A stretch of DNA of 64,000 bases from VXYK01 sp965221585 (GTDB taxonomy: Bacteria > Actinomycetota > Acidimicrobiia > Acidimicrobiales > Aldehydirespiratoraceae), in the NCBI GenBank assembly GCA_965221585.1, contig OZ244898.1:2480001-2544000 (forward strand). Direction: 5' to 3'. Shown here one piece after another: positions 56,355 through 64,000 of this stretch. Positions within the stretch are counted from its first letter, which is position 1; every line of letters begins with the position of its first letter. The notes under the pieces are model-generated. The model ran no database searches and was not told where the DNA came from. It saw nothing but the letters and a program-made list of their open reading frames with translations. Position numbers and translations under genes: made by a program.

Positions 56355-57530
56355 CTACAGGCGGTAGATCGCTGCGGCGTTGTCGTGGAGGATCTTTTTC
56401 AGGGTGGCGTCGTCGAGCGACCCCAGAGCGCTGTTGGCATAGTCCCGCGGGTACTGCGCGGGTGTGGCCGGACCAGGGAACTGACAGGTCGGATGCGGGT
56501 AGTCGGTCTCATACAGGATGTTGTCGGGGTATTGCTCGATGGCGAATCTGGCCGAAGCCTGCTCGAACCAGAAACAACCGTAGATCTGTCGTTTGAAATA
56601 CTCGCTCGGCAACAGGTCGTATTCGGGGTGTTCAACTGTCACTCCACCGTTGCGCCATTGCCAGTCGAACGACTCGAGCGCCCCGGGGATCCAGCCGGCG
56701 CCGCTCTCCACCGAAACCAGCTTGAGTTCCGGGAAGCGATGGCATACACCGCCGAAGATCAGATCTGCGATGCAGCGCATATTGTCGAGGAAGATCAAGG
56801 ACGACACCTTGGCGAAGTTGGTCATCCAGCCCATATTCGCGGTGTCTTGAAATTGCGTGCCCATCGATCCGCCGCCGACATGGAAGCTGACCGAGACTCC
56901 GGCCTCCTGGGCGACCGCCCAGATCGGGTCCCAGTGGGTTGACGCCAGCACCGGCATGCCATGATCCTGGGGCTGGTTGCAGAAGTTGATGGCGCGGTGC
57001 CCTGCCTCGGTGCAGCGGGTGATCTCCTCCACCGCAAAATCAATGTCCCAGAACGGCACCGCGGTCACACCGACAAGGCGGTCGCGATCCGCGCTGGTCC
57101 AATCAGTCACCCAATCGTTGAAAGCCCGGACGCATTGCTTGACAACTTCCGGTTCACCCATCTGCATGAAGTAGGCGTTGCCGAAGCCTCCGACATTGGG
57201 GTAGAGCACCTGGGCGCGGATGCCCTGTTCATTCATGAACTTGAGTCGTTCGTGGCTGTCGTACATGGACGGGTGGATCTCCTCGAAGGTGTTGGGAACC
57301 TTCACGGGCATGAGGCCGTCGAAGCCTGCCATCGAATAGAACCCTGGTTGGCCCAGACGGTTGCCGTCGCACATCCAGACGTCCTGACCGTCGATGCGTT
57401 CCACGTGCGGAACTCGGTCGTGCAGCGATGCCGGGGTACGGGCGGTCCAGACATCAGGCGGTTCTGTCACGTGGGTGTCGACGTCAATGACATCGAAGCG
57501 TTCGAAGAGGTCTGTGGTGTTCACAGCCAC
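56355..57530 (-). CDS. Amidohydrolase_2-family protein
   Basis: A 391-residue member of the same family. DVIDVDTHVTEPPDVW is the metal motif, VLYPNVGGFGNAYFM and AINFCNQPQDHGMPV follow, SVSFHVGGGSMG contains a metal His and LYETDYPHPTCQFPG the metal Asp. The pattern matches actinobacterial amidohydrolases near steroid- or aromatic-degradation genes. Probably a hydrolase or decarboxylase; substrate unknown. Its promoter should lie in the 57531-57936 gap. Confidence 0.86.
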   Translation of the reverse strand: MAVNTTDLFERFDVIDVDTHVTEPPDVWTARTPASLHDRVPHVERIDGQDVWMCDGNRLGQPGFYSMAGFDGLMPVKVPNTFEEIHPSMYDSHERLKFMNEQGIRAQVLYPNVGGFGNAYFMQMGEPEVVKQCVRAFNDWVTDWTSADRDRLVGVTAVPFWDIDFAVEEITRCTEAGHRAINFCNQPQDHGMPVLASTHWDPIWAVAQEAGVSVSFHVGGGSMGTQFQDTANMGWMTNFAKVSSLIFLDNMRCIADLIFGGVCHRFPELKLVSVESGAGWIPGALESFDWQWRNGGVTVEHPEYDLLPSEYFKRQIYGCFWFEQASARFAIEQYPDNILYETDYPHPTCQFPGPATPAQYPRDYANSALGSLDDATLKKILHDNAAAIYRL

Positions 57531-57568
57531 AAGACTCGCACCACTGCGTCCACCGGCGCCACTCAGCG

Positions 57569-57601
57569 CGGATCACGCCACGGATCACGCCTCGGATCAC
57601 G
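57569..57601. repeat. Three 12-bp-spaced CGGATCACG repeats
   Basis: CGGATCACG occurs at 57569-57577, 57581-57589 and 57593-57601, with exact 12-bp periodicity and CC-purine/pyrimidine spacers. They lie 39-71 bases upstream of the amidohydrolase start (57530, minus strand), so they look like a cluster of regulator-binding half-sites. Confidence 0.6.
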
Positions 57602-57615
57602 TCAAAAAGGGACTT

Positions 57616-57647
57616 GGGTCCGGCTAGCGAAACCGCCAACCGGACCC
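57616..57647 (-). terminator. Hairpin with T-run on the minus strand
   Basis: GGGTCCGG (57616-57623) pairs with CCGGACCC (57640-57647), a perfect 8-bp stem. On the minus strand it is followed by AAGTCCCTTTTTGAC, so it could end leftward transcription from the SDR operon, about 290 bases after that operon's last stop. Confidence 0.5.
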
Positions 57648-57936
57648 TGATTTCCCTGGAGGGGGACGGGAATGAAGTTCCCGAGTCTGAAGCATCCGGC
57701 CCTGCGCCCAGATGACCTCGAACCCACACACAACCCTAGTGCAAGAATCTTGCGGCGTTCAACATTTAAGCAAAGAAACTGCAATGAAAAAGTAAAGAAC
57801 TGGGGAAAACCCCTACCCAGTTATATTGAAACACCTTGAAACTTCCTTGAACGCCATGTGCAGGTTCATGCAGATTGCTTCGCTCGCGTTTCGATCGTCG
57901 TCACGGTCTGCGCCGTCCGGTTGCGTTCACCGGGTT

Positions 57937-58728
57937 CTAGGTGTCGTAGAACTCTCCGGCATTGACCAGCAGGCGTTGCCCCGTGACCATCCGGGCACGG
58001 TCCGAAGCGAAGAACACCGCCGCCTCGGCCACATCCCCGTCGGTAGGCATCTCCCGCAGCGCCATACCCTGAGCGATCTCGTCCCGTACCTCCTCGGCGG
58101 TGATGCCCCGTTCGGCTGCCTGCCACTCACAGAACATCTGGACGTTGGGACCCCACATCCAGGTGGGTACAACGGTGTTCACGCGGATTCCCTGCGGCCC
58201 GAGTTCCGCGGCCATGTTGCGCGCCATGGACAGCAGCGCCGACTTGGCGGCTGCATACGCGAACTGCGGGATTGCAGGCACGGGCTTGAGCGAAGCTTGG
58301 GAACCAATCAGCACGACCGAGCCACCCCGCTCATTGGATGAGAACGTCGGCGTGACCGAACGGACCACATTCACCGCGCCCAACGCGTTGATGTCGAGCA
58401 CGTTCCGCAATTCGTCATCGTCAAGGTCGGCGAAGGAGCCAATGCTCGCGTCCATGGCAGCAACGTTGATCACAGCATTGAGCCCACCGAAGCGCTCAAC
58501 ACCGGCGCTCACCGCGGCTTCGAGTGCCGGCCGATCCATCATGTCGGCCCCGGCAACAAGAATCCGTTCCCCGGATGGGTCCAGTTCGGCGGCCACACCT
58601 GTGAGGCGCTCCAGATTCCGGGCCACGGCGACCACGTTGGCACCGTCACGCAGAGCTGCCGCAGCACAGGACCGGCCGAGTCCGGGCCCGACCCCTACGA
58701 CCATCACCGTCGAGTTCTCAAGAATCAT
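57937..58728 (-). CDS. SDR-family oxidoreductase
   Basis: A 263-residue classical SDR. VVGVGPGLGRSCAAAAL is an altered nucleotide loop, VINVAAMDASIG replaces the usual NNAG, Ser in LIGSQASLK, and YAAAKSAL gives the Tyr-x-x-x-Lys pair. C-terminus VTGQRLLVNAGEFYDT. ATG 58728 has AAGGAG 8 bases upstream; the longer open frame to 58986 is ignored. Last gene of a small operon with the EthD-like and MaoC genes. Confidence 0.88.
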   Translation of the reverse strand: MILENSTVMVVGVGPGLGRSCAAAALRDGANVVAVARNLERLTGVAAELDPSGERILVAGADMMDRPALEAAVSAGVERFGGLNAVINVAAMDASIGSFADLDDDELRNVLDINALGAVNVVRSVTPTFSSNERGGSVVLIGSQASLKPVPAIPQFAYAAAKSALLSMARNMAAELGPQGIRVNTVVPTWMWGPNVQMFCEWQAAERGITAEEVRDEIAQGMALREMPTDGDVAEAAVFFASDRARMVTGQRLLVNAGEFYDT

Positions 58729-58739
58729 TGCTTCGCTCC

Positions 58740-59543
58740 TTACCAGAGTTGGTCTGTGTAGGTGTCGGTACCGACGATCGTCGGCAGGAACGGCGCGGCA
58801 TAAACCACCTCGCCGAGTCCGCTCGCGGCGAGACCGTCGGCGTAGGCCCGGAACCTGTCCCAAACCGCTGTCGGTTCGTCCTCCAAGAAGAAGCACTGCA
58901 GCTGTCGGTCGGTCGGCCCGGGGGGCATTCCCAAATCCATCGGAGCCCGGTCGGTGTCGCCGCTCGATGCGTCCTGATAGTGCCACGAGACCATGCTCGC
59001 GACCGGCGAGTCGGCCATAAGCGCCGGTAGCGCCTCATCGTTGAGATGTTCCACCAGCCGCTCCTCGCTCACACCGTCTGCGGGATCGACCGCGACCACC
59101 CCGAGTCCCTTGTAGGGATGGTCGAAAGCCAACTCGATCGGCACAGGATCGTCGTCGCGGTAGTGGTAGCCGGGCCTTTCCAAGAGCACCGTGTGAGCAT
59201 GTATCCGATTCTGGAAACCCCGGTTGTTGCTGTAGAGCCACACCACCTGATCAGCGCCCCAGGCGAAGTGCTCGTCGTGACATCCCTCAAGGACGTAATA
59301 CAGCGCCAGATACGAACCCCGCTCAACGGGACTGGCCACCGGAGTGTCGCCGCGGGGAAAGCGCAGATCCTTCAGTTCCTTGGTGGCGACCCAACGCTTG
59401 CCGGCGAACAGTTTCGGGCCGATCATGCAGCCGGCATAGAAATGATCGCGTTCATACCAACGGTTGTACTCAACCTCGTAGCCCCTCTCGGGATCGACCA
59501 TGGTGAACAACATCGAACCGACTCTGATGGGGTAATCGTTCAT
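58740..59543 (-). CDS. EthD-like dimeric alpha/beta-barrel protein, unknown function
   Basis: A 267-residue protein. The N-terminal block PERGYEVEYNRWYERDHFYAGCMIG resembles EthD/Dabb proteins (NRWYxxxHxxD), and a second, weaker half (VSEERLVEHLNDEALPALM to the end) suggests an internal duplication. The family includes enzymes and stress proteins acting on small organic molecules. It sits 11 bases upstream of the SDR gene. I cannot name a reaction. Confidence 0.65.
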   Translation of the reverse strand: MNDYPIRVGSMLFTMVDPERGYEVEYNRWYERDHFYAGCMIGPKLFAGKRWVATKELKDLRFPRGDTPVASPVERGSYLALYYVLEGCHDEHFAWGADQVVWLYSNNRGFQNRIHAHTVLLERPGYHYRDDDPVPIELAFDHPYKGLGVVAVDPADGVSEERLVEHLNDEALPALMADSPVASMVSWHYQDASSGDTDRAPMDLGMPPGPTDRQLQCFFLEDEPTAVWDRFRAYADGLAASGLGEVVYAAPFLPTIVGTDTYTDQLW

Positions 59544-59603
59544 TCCTGCTCCTATCGAATCTGGCGGGACCTAAGACTGCGTGATCAAGACGACAAACGC
59601 CAA

Positions 59604-60077
59604 TCAGCTGTCGAAGACGATCCGGCCGATCCATTCGGCTATCAGCGCCGGCTTGGCAGCGCCTTCGATCTCGACGGTGATTACCCGGGTGCTGTTGATC
59701 GCCGCTCCCTTGAGTTCCACCTTGCCGACCACACTGTTGGCTCGAACTCGGCTCCCTGAGAGGACCGGATTGAGGAACCGCACCCGGTCGAAGCCGTAGT
59801 TGATACCCATCATCACGCCTTCGAGCGGGGGAAGGTCCTGATCGATTGAGTTGGTGAGGTGCGTCAACATCGACAGCGTGAGGAAACCGTGGGCGATCGT
59901 TCCGCCGAACACCGGCGTGGCCCGCTCCGGGTTGATATGGATGAACTGATGGTCGACGGTGCAGTCGGCAAACTCGTTGATCTGTCCCTGGGTGATCTCG
60001 AACCAGTCGCCGTAACCCTCGTCAACACCCTCTTTGGCTTTGAGAAGTTCGTAGGCGCTTGCTGCGTTGCTCATCAT
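59604..60077 (-). CDS. MaoC-like dehydratase
   Basis: A 157-residue hot-dog protein. FADCTVDHQFIHINPERATPVFGG with the catalytic Asp/His, and AHGFLTLSMLTHL, match the NodN/MaoC type; GVMMGINYGFDRVRFLNPV parallels the paralogue at 2714-3169. ATG 60077 or 60074 has GGAG just upstream; the longer frame to 60161 lacks a ribosome binding site. Likely hydrates an enoyl-CoA in the same pathway as the SDR. Confidence 0.84.
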   Translation of the reverse strand: MMSNAASAYELLKAKEGVDEGYGDWFEITQGQINEFADCTVDHQFIHINPERATPVFGGTIAHGFLTLSMLTHLTNSIDQDLPPLEGVMMGINYGFDRVRFLNPVLSGSRVRANSVVGKVELKGAAINSTRVITVEIEGAAKPALIAEWIGRIVFDS

Positions 60078-60172
60078 GATCTCCATGGCTCTTTGTCGGA
60101 ACGATCGCGACTCTAGAACGAACCCGACTGCAACAGCACTTCGAGGAGCGCTCATGCTCATATGCTCAGGGG

Positions 60173-61474
60173 ATGACTGCTCGTGACATTGCGCCGCCCA
60201 CAGGCAAACTCGGGGTACTGACCCCGGGAATGGGTGCGGTGGCCTCCACCTTCACCGCCGGTGTGCTCGCCGCCCGCCAGACTGGCGAAGCCCCCCTCGG
60301 TTCTGTCAGCCAGATGGCCCACATCCGTCTGGGCACCCGTGACGAGAACCGCAACCCGTTGATCCGCGACTTCGTGCCTCTGGCTGGTCTTGACGACATC
60401 GTTTTCGGTGGCTGGGATCCGATCTCGGCCAACGCGCTCGAAGCCGCCCGAACCTGCGGCGTCCTCGAAGAACGCGACCTGGCCACGATCTCAGCGGAGA
60501 TGGAGGGCATCGTCGCCATGGACGCTGTCTTCGACCAGCGCTGGGTGAGCCGCCTCGACGGGGCCCGCGTCAAGACTGAGACCAACATGTGGGATCAGGC
60601 GATGGCGCTCATGGCCGACATCGAGAACTTCCGCATCGAGAACGACTGCGAGCGTCTGGTCATGGTGTGGTGCGGTTCGACGGAAGCCTTCCAGGAACCC
60701 AGCGAGGTCCACGCCACCATCGAATCGTTCGAGAACGGCCTCAAGAACAACGACGACAACATCTCCCCGAGCCAGATCTACGTCTACGCCGCGTTGCAGT
60801 CCGGCGTGCCCTTCGCCAACGGCGCCCCCAACCTCTCCACAGACCTGCCCTGCATGATCGAGCTGTCACATCGCAACCGTGTGCCGATCGCCGGCAAGGA
60901 CTTCAAGACAGGCCAGACCCTCATGAAAACCCTCATCGCGCCTGGATTGAAAGCGCGGATGCTGGGGCTTCGCGGCTGGTACTCCACCAACATCCTGGGC
61001 AACCGGGACGGCGAGGTGCTCGACGCCCCGGAGAACTTCAAGACCAAGGAGGAGTCGAAGCTGGGGGTTCTGCACACGATCCTGCAGCCCGAGACCTACC
61101 CCGAGCTATACGGCAACGTCGACCATGTAGTGCGGATCAACTACTACCCGCCTCGTGGCGACAACAAGGAGGGCTGGGACGCCATCGACATCTTCGGATG
61201 GATGGGCTACCCGATGCAGATCAAGATCGACTTCCTGTGCCGCGACTCGATCCTTGCCGCGCCGATCGTCTTGGATCTGGCGCTGTTCATGGACCTGGCC
61301 GCACGTGCCGGTGAGTGCGGCGTGCAGGAATGGTTGAGCTTCTATCTCAAGGCGCCGCAGGCCGCGGGAGATGTGCCTGCTGAACAGGATCTGTTCATCC
61401 AGCAGACCAAGCTGAAGAACACTTTGCGTGAGTGGATGGGTGAGCCTGCGGTGACCCACTCCGAAGCTGGCTGA
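60173..61474 (+). CDS. ino1: Inositol-3-phosphate synthase
   Basis: A 433-residue NAD-dependent isomerase making 1D-myo-inositol 3-phosphate from glucose 6-phosphate. LGVLTPGMGAVASTFTAGVLAAR is the NAD loop; NMWDQAMALMADIENFR, QSGVPFANGAPNLSTDLP, the VPIAGKDFKTGQTLMKT block with catalytic Lys residues, and LRGWYSTNILGNRDGEVL are diagnostic. Product feeds mycothiol and phosphatidylinositol synthesis, matching mscR. Divergent from the MaoC gene (95 bp). Confidence 0.94.
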   Translation: MTARDIAPPTGKLGVLTPGMGAVASTFTAGVLAARQTGEAPLGSVSQMAHIRLGTRDENRNPLIRDFVPLAGLDDIVFGGWDPISANALEAARTCGVLEERDLATISAEMEGIVAMDAVFDQRWVSRLDGARVKTETNMWDQAMALMADIENFRIENDCERLVMVWCGSTEAFQEPSEVHATIESFENGLKNNDDNISPSQIYVYAALQSGVPFANGAPNLSTDLPCMIELSHRNRVPIAGKDFKTGQTLMKTLIAPGLKARMLGLRGWYSTNILGNRDGEVLDAPENFKTKEESKLGVLHTILQPETYPELYGNVDHVVRINYYPPRGDNKEGWDAIDIFGWMGYPMQIKIDFLCRDSILAAPIVLDLALFMDLAARAGECGVQEWLSFYLKAPQAAGDVPAEQDLFIQQTKLKNTLREWMGEPAVTHSEAG

Positions 61475-63910
61475 CTAGCCCTGGTCGATCTCCAGCACGC
61501 CTTGGGTGATCAGGTCCTCGATCTCATCGCCGTCGAGGCCCAGCCACTCTGAGGCGATCTCACGGGTGTGTTCGCCGAGCCCGGGGGCGGGGAAGATATC
61601 AGGGGCTTCCATGGCTGAGGCATGGAACCCGCCGCCCTCGAAGATCATGTTGCCGATGGGTGGCTGATACATACTCTGCAGGTATCCGCGGGCCTCGAGA
61701 TGAGGATCTGTCGACTGGGAGCTGGCGGTGTGCATCACTCCCGCGGGAACCCCAGCCGCCAAGCAGATCTCGGCTACCTCAGTGTTGGGGCGTGTGCGGG
61801 TCCACTCTGCGATCTTTGAATCGACAGTGTCCTGGGCGGCGCGGCGCCCCGGCTCTTCTGCGAGATCCGGGGCTGTGGCCCAATCCGGTGACCCCATCAC
61901 TGACACTAGGGACTCCCATTCACTGTCGTTGCGCACGCAGATCGCAACCCAATGATCGTCACCCTCACACGGGTACAAACCCCAGGGCGAACCGTGCTCG
62001 GAGTGGTTGCCGAGGGGTTGCACCGAACCGGGCACCAAGGACTCCTTGGCCAGCAGATCACCGATCGTCGACACCGCCTGTTCGACCTGGCAGACCTCGA
62101 TGTGTGCACCAGGGCTGTCCCAGCGCCGGCCCAAGAGGTTGGCCAGCGCAGCCACGGAACAGACCCGGCCAGCGAAATGGTCGGGGTAGATCGATTGGTT
62201 GCCGGCCGGTTCAGGGTAGTTCTCGTAGTTCCAGAGGTGCGCGAGGCCGCCCGTCACCTGGGTGTTCGGGCCGTAGCCGAACCAGTCGGCCCAGAGTCCC
62301 CGTGAACCCATGAGCTGGCTTGAGACCATCACCACATCGGGGTTGGCGGCCTTCATCACCTGATAGCCGAGGCCCATGGCGTCCATCGTACCCGTGGAAT
62401 TGTTCTCGATGACGACATCGGCGTCGCGAGCCATCCGCCGCAACAGTTCGACTCCACGTTCGGTCTTGGCATTGACGCCCAGACTGCGCTTCGAGCGGTT
62501 CGATGAGGCGAACGACGGTGACATCTCCCCTCCGAGCACGGCTCGAATGAAGTCGATATAGCTGCGGCTCTCGATCTTGACGACATCGGCACCGTACTCA
62601 CCGAACATACGGCCGCATTCCACCCCGACTCCACCATGCCCGAAGTCCATAACCCGCAGACCCTTCAACGGTAGGGCCTTCCCCCCCTCGGAGCCTGATT
62701 CCTCTGATTCGGCCCACCATCGGGCGGCCTGGGCCAGTTCGGCGTCACGGCTGACGGGACCCGTCCCGCACCAGAGCGAAGCGAACACCTCCTCGGTGTG
62801 CTCGCCGACATGAGGAGGTCGGCCCGTAGGGCCGCAACGTTCACCGTCGACCTCGAACCAGCCCGACGGCAATTTCATGACCCGGCCATCATCAATGGTC
62901 ACATGATCGAACGTCTTGCGGCTCTCGAAATGGGGATTGGCCAACACGTCATCGGGTTTCAGGAAGGGTGTGCAGACGATCCCCCGCGCCTGGGCCTGCT
63001 CGGACACCTCGGCCATGGTCATCGACGAGAACAACTCCGCATACAGAGGGTTAAGCACGGCATCGGCGATCATCAAACGACCGATGAACCCATCGAGTTC
63101 AGGATCCTGCAGATAATCGGGTTCTCCCAACCAGGAACGGATGGCATGCCACTGACGCGGGCTCAACACGATCAGGCGCACGAAACCGTCCGCGCAGGGA
63201 ATGATCGTGTAGACCACCCCGGGCCCCGCTCTCTGCTCAGAGTGGGGCTCGCCGGCATCTGCGGAACGGCTCCAATTCGACAGTGACCAGTCGGTTATCT
63301 GAGCCACACACTCGTTGACCGAGGCGTCGATGACCTGCCCGGCACCGGTGTTCCGGAGCTGCCAAAGAGCGCACAGGATTCCGAACGCGGTGGTGAAGGA
63401 GGCTGTGTCGTCGGCGATGTTGCCAGGCGGGAGGATCGGGCCTCCCTCGTGCGTGCCTGCTTTGAACGCCATCCCACCGGTTGCCTCGATGACCGCGTTG
63501 GGCACGTCGCGCCCGGCCCACGGCCCGGTTCGGCCGTACGCGGTGATGGAGGCCACGACCAGATGAGGGTGGCGCGCCAAAAGCTCGTCTGCGTCGAGGC
63601 TCGGATCAGCATGGGTCCCGGGTTCAGCCGAGTCGATCACCACATCGCTTGCATAGATCAGCCCGTGGAGACTCTCGCGCTCTTCGTCGTCGGACAGATC
63701 GACCACCGCGCTGCGTTTGCCGCAGTTGCGGAAGGTGAAGAAGAGCGAATGGTCGCCGTCGATCGGAGGTTTCGAGCGTGAGGGAGACCCGCCTGGCGGT
63801 TCGATCTTGATGACCTTCGCCCCGAGGTCGCTCAATATGCGACCACACAGTTCACCGCGATCAACCGTCAGGTCAACAACTTGAATCCCGGCCAACGGAC
63901 GCAGCGCCAC
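61475..63910 (-). CDS. Two-domain CaiB/BaiF family CoA-transferase
   Basis: An 811-residue fusion of two class III CoA-transferase domains, the same architecture as 7135-9462. Domain 1 starts RPLAGIQVVDLTVDRGELCGRI and domain 2 near residue 415 with LPLKGLRVMDFGHGGVGVECGR. Active-site blocks are VIDASVNECVAQI and HIEVCQVEQAVSTI; Glu replaces the catalytic Asp in both. Domain 1 includes VASITAYGRTGPWAGRD. Stop abuts the ino1 stop. Transfers CoA to an unknown acid. Confidence 0.87.
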   Translation of the reverse strand: MALRPLAGIQVVDLTVDRGELCGRILSDLGAKVIKIEPPGGSPSRSKPPIDGDHSLFFTFRNCGKRSAVVDLSDDEERESLHGLIYASDVVIDSAEPGTHADPSLDADELLARHPHLVVASITAYGRTGPWAGRDVPNAVIEATGGMAFKAGTHEGGPILPPGNIADDTASFTTAFGILCALWQLRNTGAGQVIDASVNECVAQITDWSLSNWSRSADAGEPHSEQRAGPGVVYTIIPCADGFVRLIVLSPRQWHAIRSWLGEPDYLQDPELDGFIGRLMIADAVLNPLYAELFSSMTMAEVSEQAQARGIVCTPFLKPDDVLANPHFESRKTFDHVTIDDGRVMKLPSGWFEVDGERCGPTGRPPHVGEHTEEVFASLWCGTGPVSRDAELAQAARWWAESEESGSEGGKALPLKGLRVMDFGHGGVGVECGRMFGEYGADVVKIESRSYIDFIRAVLGGEMSPSFASSNRSKRSLGVNAKTERGVELLRRMARDADVVIENNSTGTMDAMGLGYQVMKAANPDVVMVSSQLMGSRGLWADWFGYGPNTQVTGGLAHLWNYENYPEPAGNQSIYPDHFAGRVCSVAALANLLGRRWDSPGAHIEVCQVEQAVSTIGDLLAKESLVPGSVQPLGNHSEHGSPWGLYPCEGDDHWVAICVRNDSEWESLVSVMGSPDWATAPDLAEEPGRRAAQDTVDSKIAEWTRTRPNTEVAEICLAAGVPAGVMHTASSQSTDPHLEARGYLQSMYQPPIGNMIFEGGGFHASAMEAPDIFPAPGLGEHTREIASEWLGLDGDEIEDLITQGVLEIDQG

Positions 63911-64000
63911 GTATCCCCCTTTGAAGCCTCAGAGTGCTGATCGTAGCGCCGAACCTCCAACCCGGCTAAGGCGCCGGCGGTCAGCCGCGGGGGAGGTTGA

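Larger units (their letters stand above)
57531..57936. other. 406-bp intergenic region with repeats and hairpins
   Basis: No convincing gene. It holds the 12-bp repeats at 57569-57601, a strong hairpin at 57616-57647, an AT-rich block (about 57720-57840), GCAAGAATCTTGC (57741-57753, 6-bp arms) and ACTGGG/CCCAGT (57799-57804, 57816-57821) around an inner GGGG-AAAA-CCCC. It probably contains the SDR terminator, the amidohydrolase promoter, and perhaps a small RNA. Confidence 0.6.

Noticed and set aside
63911..64000. Start of another gene at the right edge
   Set aside because: The 90 bases after the last CoA-transferase start hold no frame or promoter I can support.

Overview
The window comes from a high-G+C actinobacterium. 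An S-(hydroxymethyl)mycothiol dehydrogenase gene (mycothiol), a luciferase-like F420-type oxidoreductase, an Ino1 inositol-phosphate synthase, two-domain CaiB/BaiF CoA-transferases, MaoC hydratases and a mycobacterial-type thiolase-like protein together suggest Actinomycetota, most likely Acidimicrobiia or a relative. This placement is inferred from gene content, not from a marker gene. I saw no rRNA, tRNA or CRISPR array.

Layout. 0-12 kb: housekeeping and lipid/CoA genes (DUF3048 protein, methionine aminopeptidase with MaoC, a CDF metal transporter, an alpha/beta hydrolase, a racemase-type CoA-transferase, a His-rich VIT1 transporter, a double CoA-transferase with an LLM oxidoreductase, a rhomboid protease, a ureohydrolase). 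12.2-14.9 kb: a patch of lower G+C with a tyrosine recombinase and a tightly overlapping three-gene operon of small exported and membrane proteins; it looks like a small acquired element. 15-18.5 kb: two methyltransferases, then mscR plus an MBL hydrolase (mycothiol-dependent formaldehyde oxidation). 18.5-29.9 kb: acyl-CoA/thiolase genes, a TetR-led operon whose main product is a sulfatase fused to a DJ-1/PfpI domain, an acyl-CoA ligase/SDR/epimerase operon and a macro-domain protein.

29.9-52.8 kb is one catabolic region arranged around a LacI-family regulator at 37.4 kb. Leftward: lacI, a phytanoyl-CoA-dioxygenase-like enzyme, a Gfo/Idh/MocA oxidoreductase, xylA, xylB and an SLH/beta-propeller surface protein. 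Rightward: iolE, a sugar ABC importer (binding lipoprotein, an unusually large permease, an ATPase), iolC, a 2-hydroxyacid dehydrogenase, a second Gfo/Idh/MocA enzyme, iolD, an SDR, a diiron desaturase-like oxygenase fused to a Rieske domain, iolG, iolB and a LacD-like aldolase. Many of these genes overlap by 4 bases. A 12-bp perfect palindrome sits beside a good promoter in the divergent gap, the expected place for the LacI-type operator. The iol genes give a near-complete inositol pathway. The desaturase-Rieske fusion resembles a one-piece version of rhizobial MocD plus MocE (rhizopine catabolism), so the cluster may take O-methylated inositols or inosamines rather than only myo-inositol. 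This is the most interesting system in the window.

52.8-64 kb: a two-domain VOC protein, an MFS transporter, two amidohydrolase_2 proteins, a 406-bp intergenic stretch with hairpins and 12-bp repeats, an SDR/EthD-like/MaoC group, inositol-3-phosphate synthase and a second double CoA-transferase. A dispersed GC-rich repeat (core CTCCGGCTACGCCCGGCG) occurs at 3.2 kb and 10.4 kb, with a degenerate copy inside the tetR gene at 25.7 kb.
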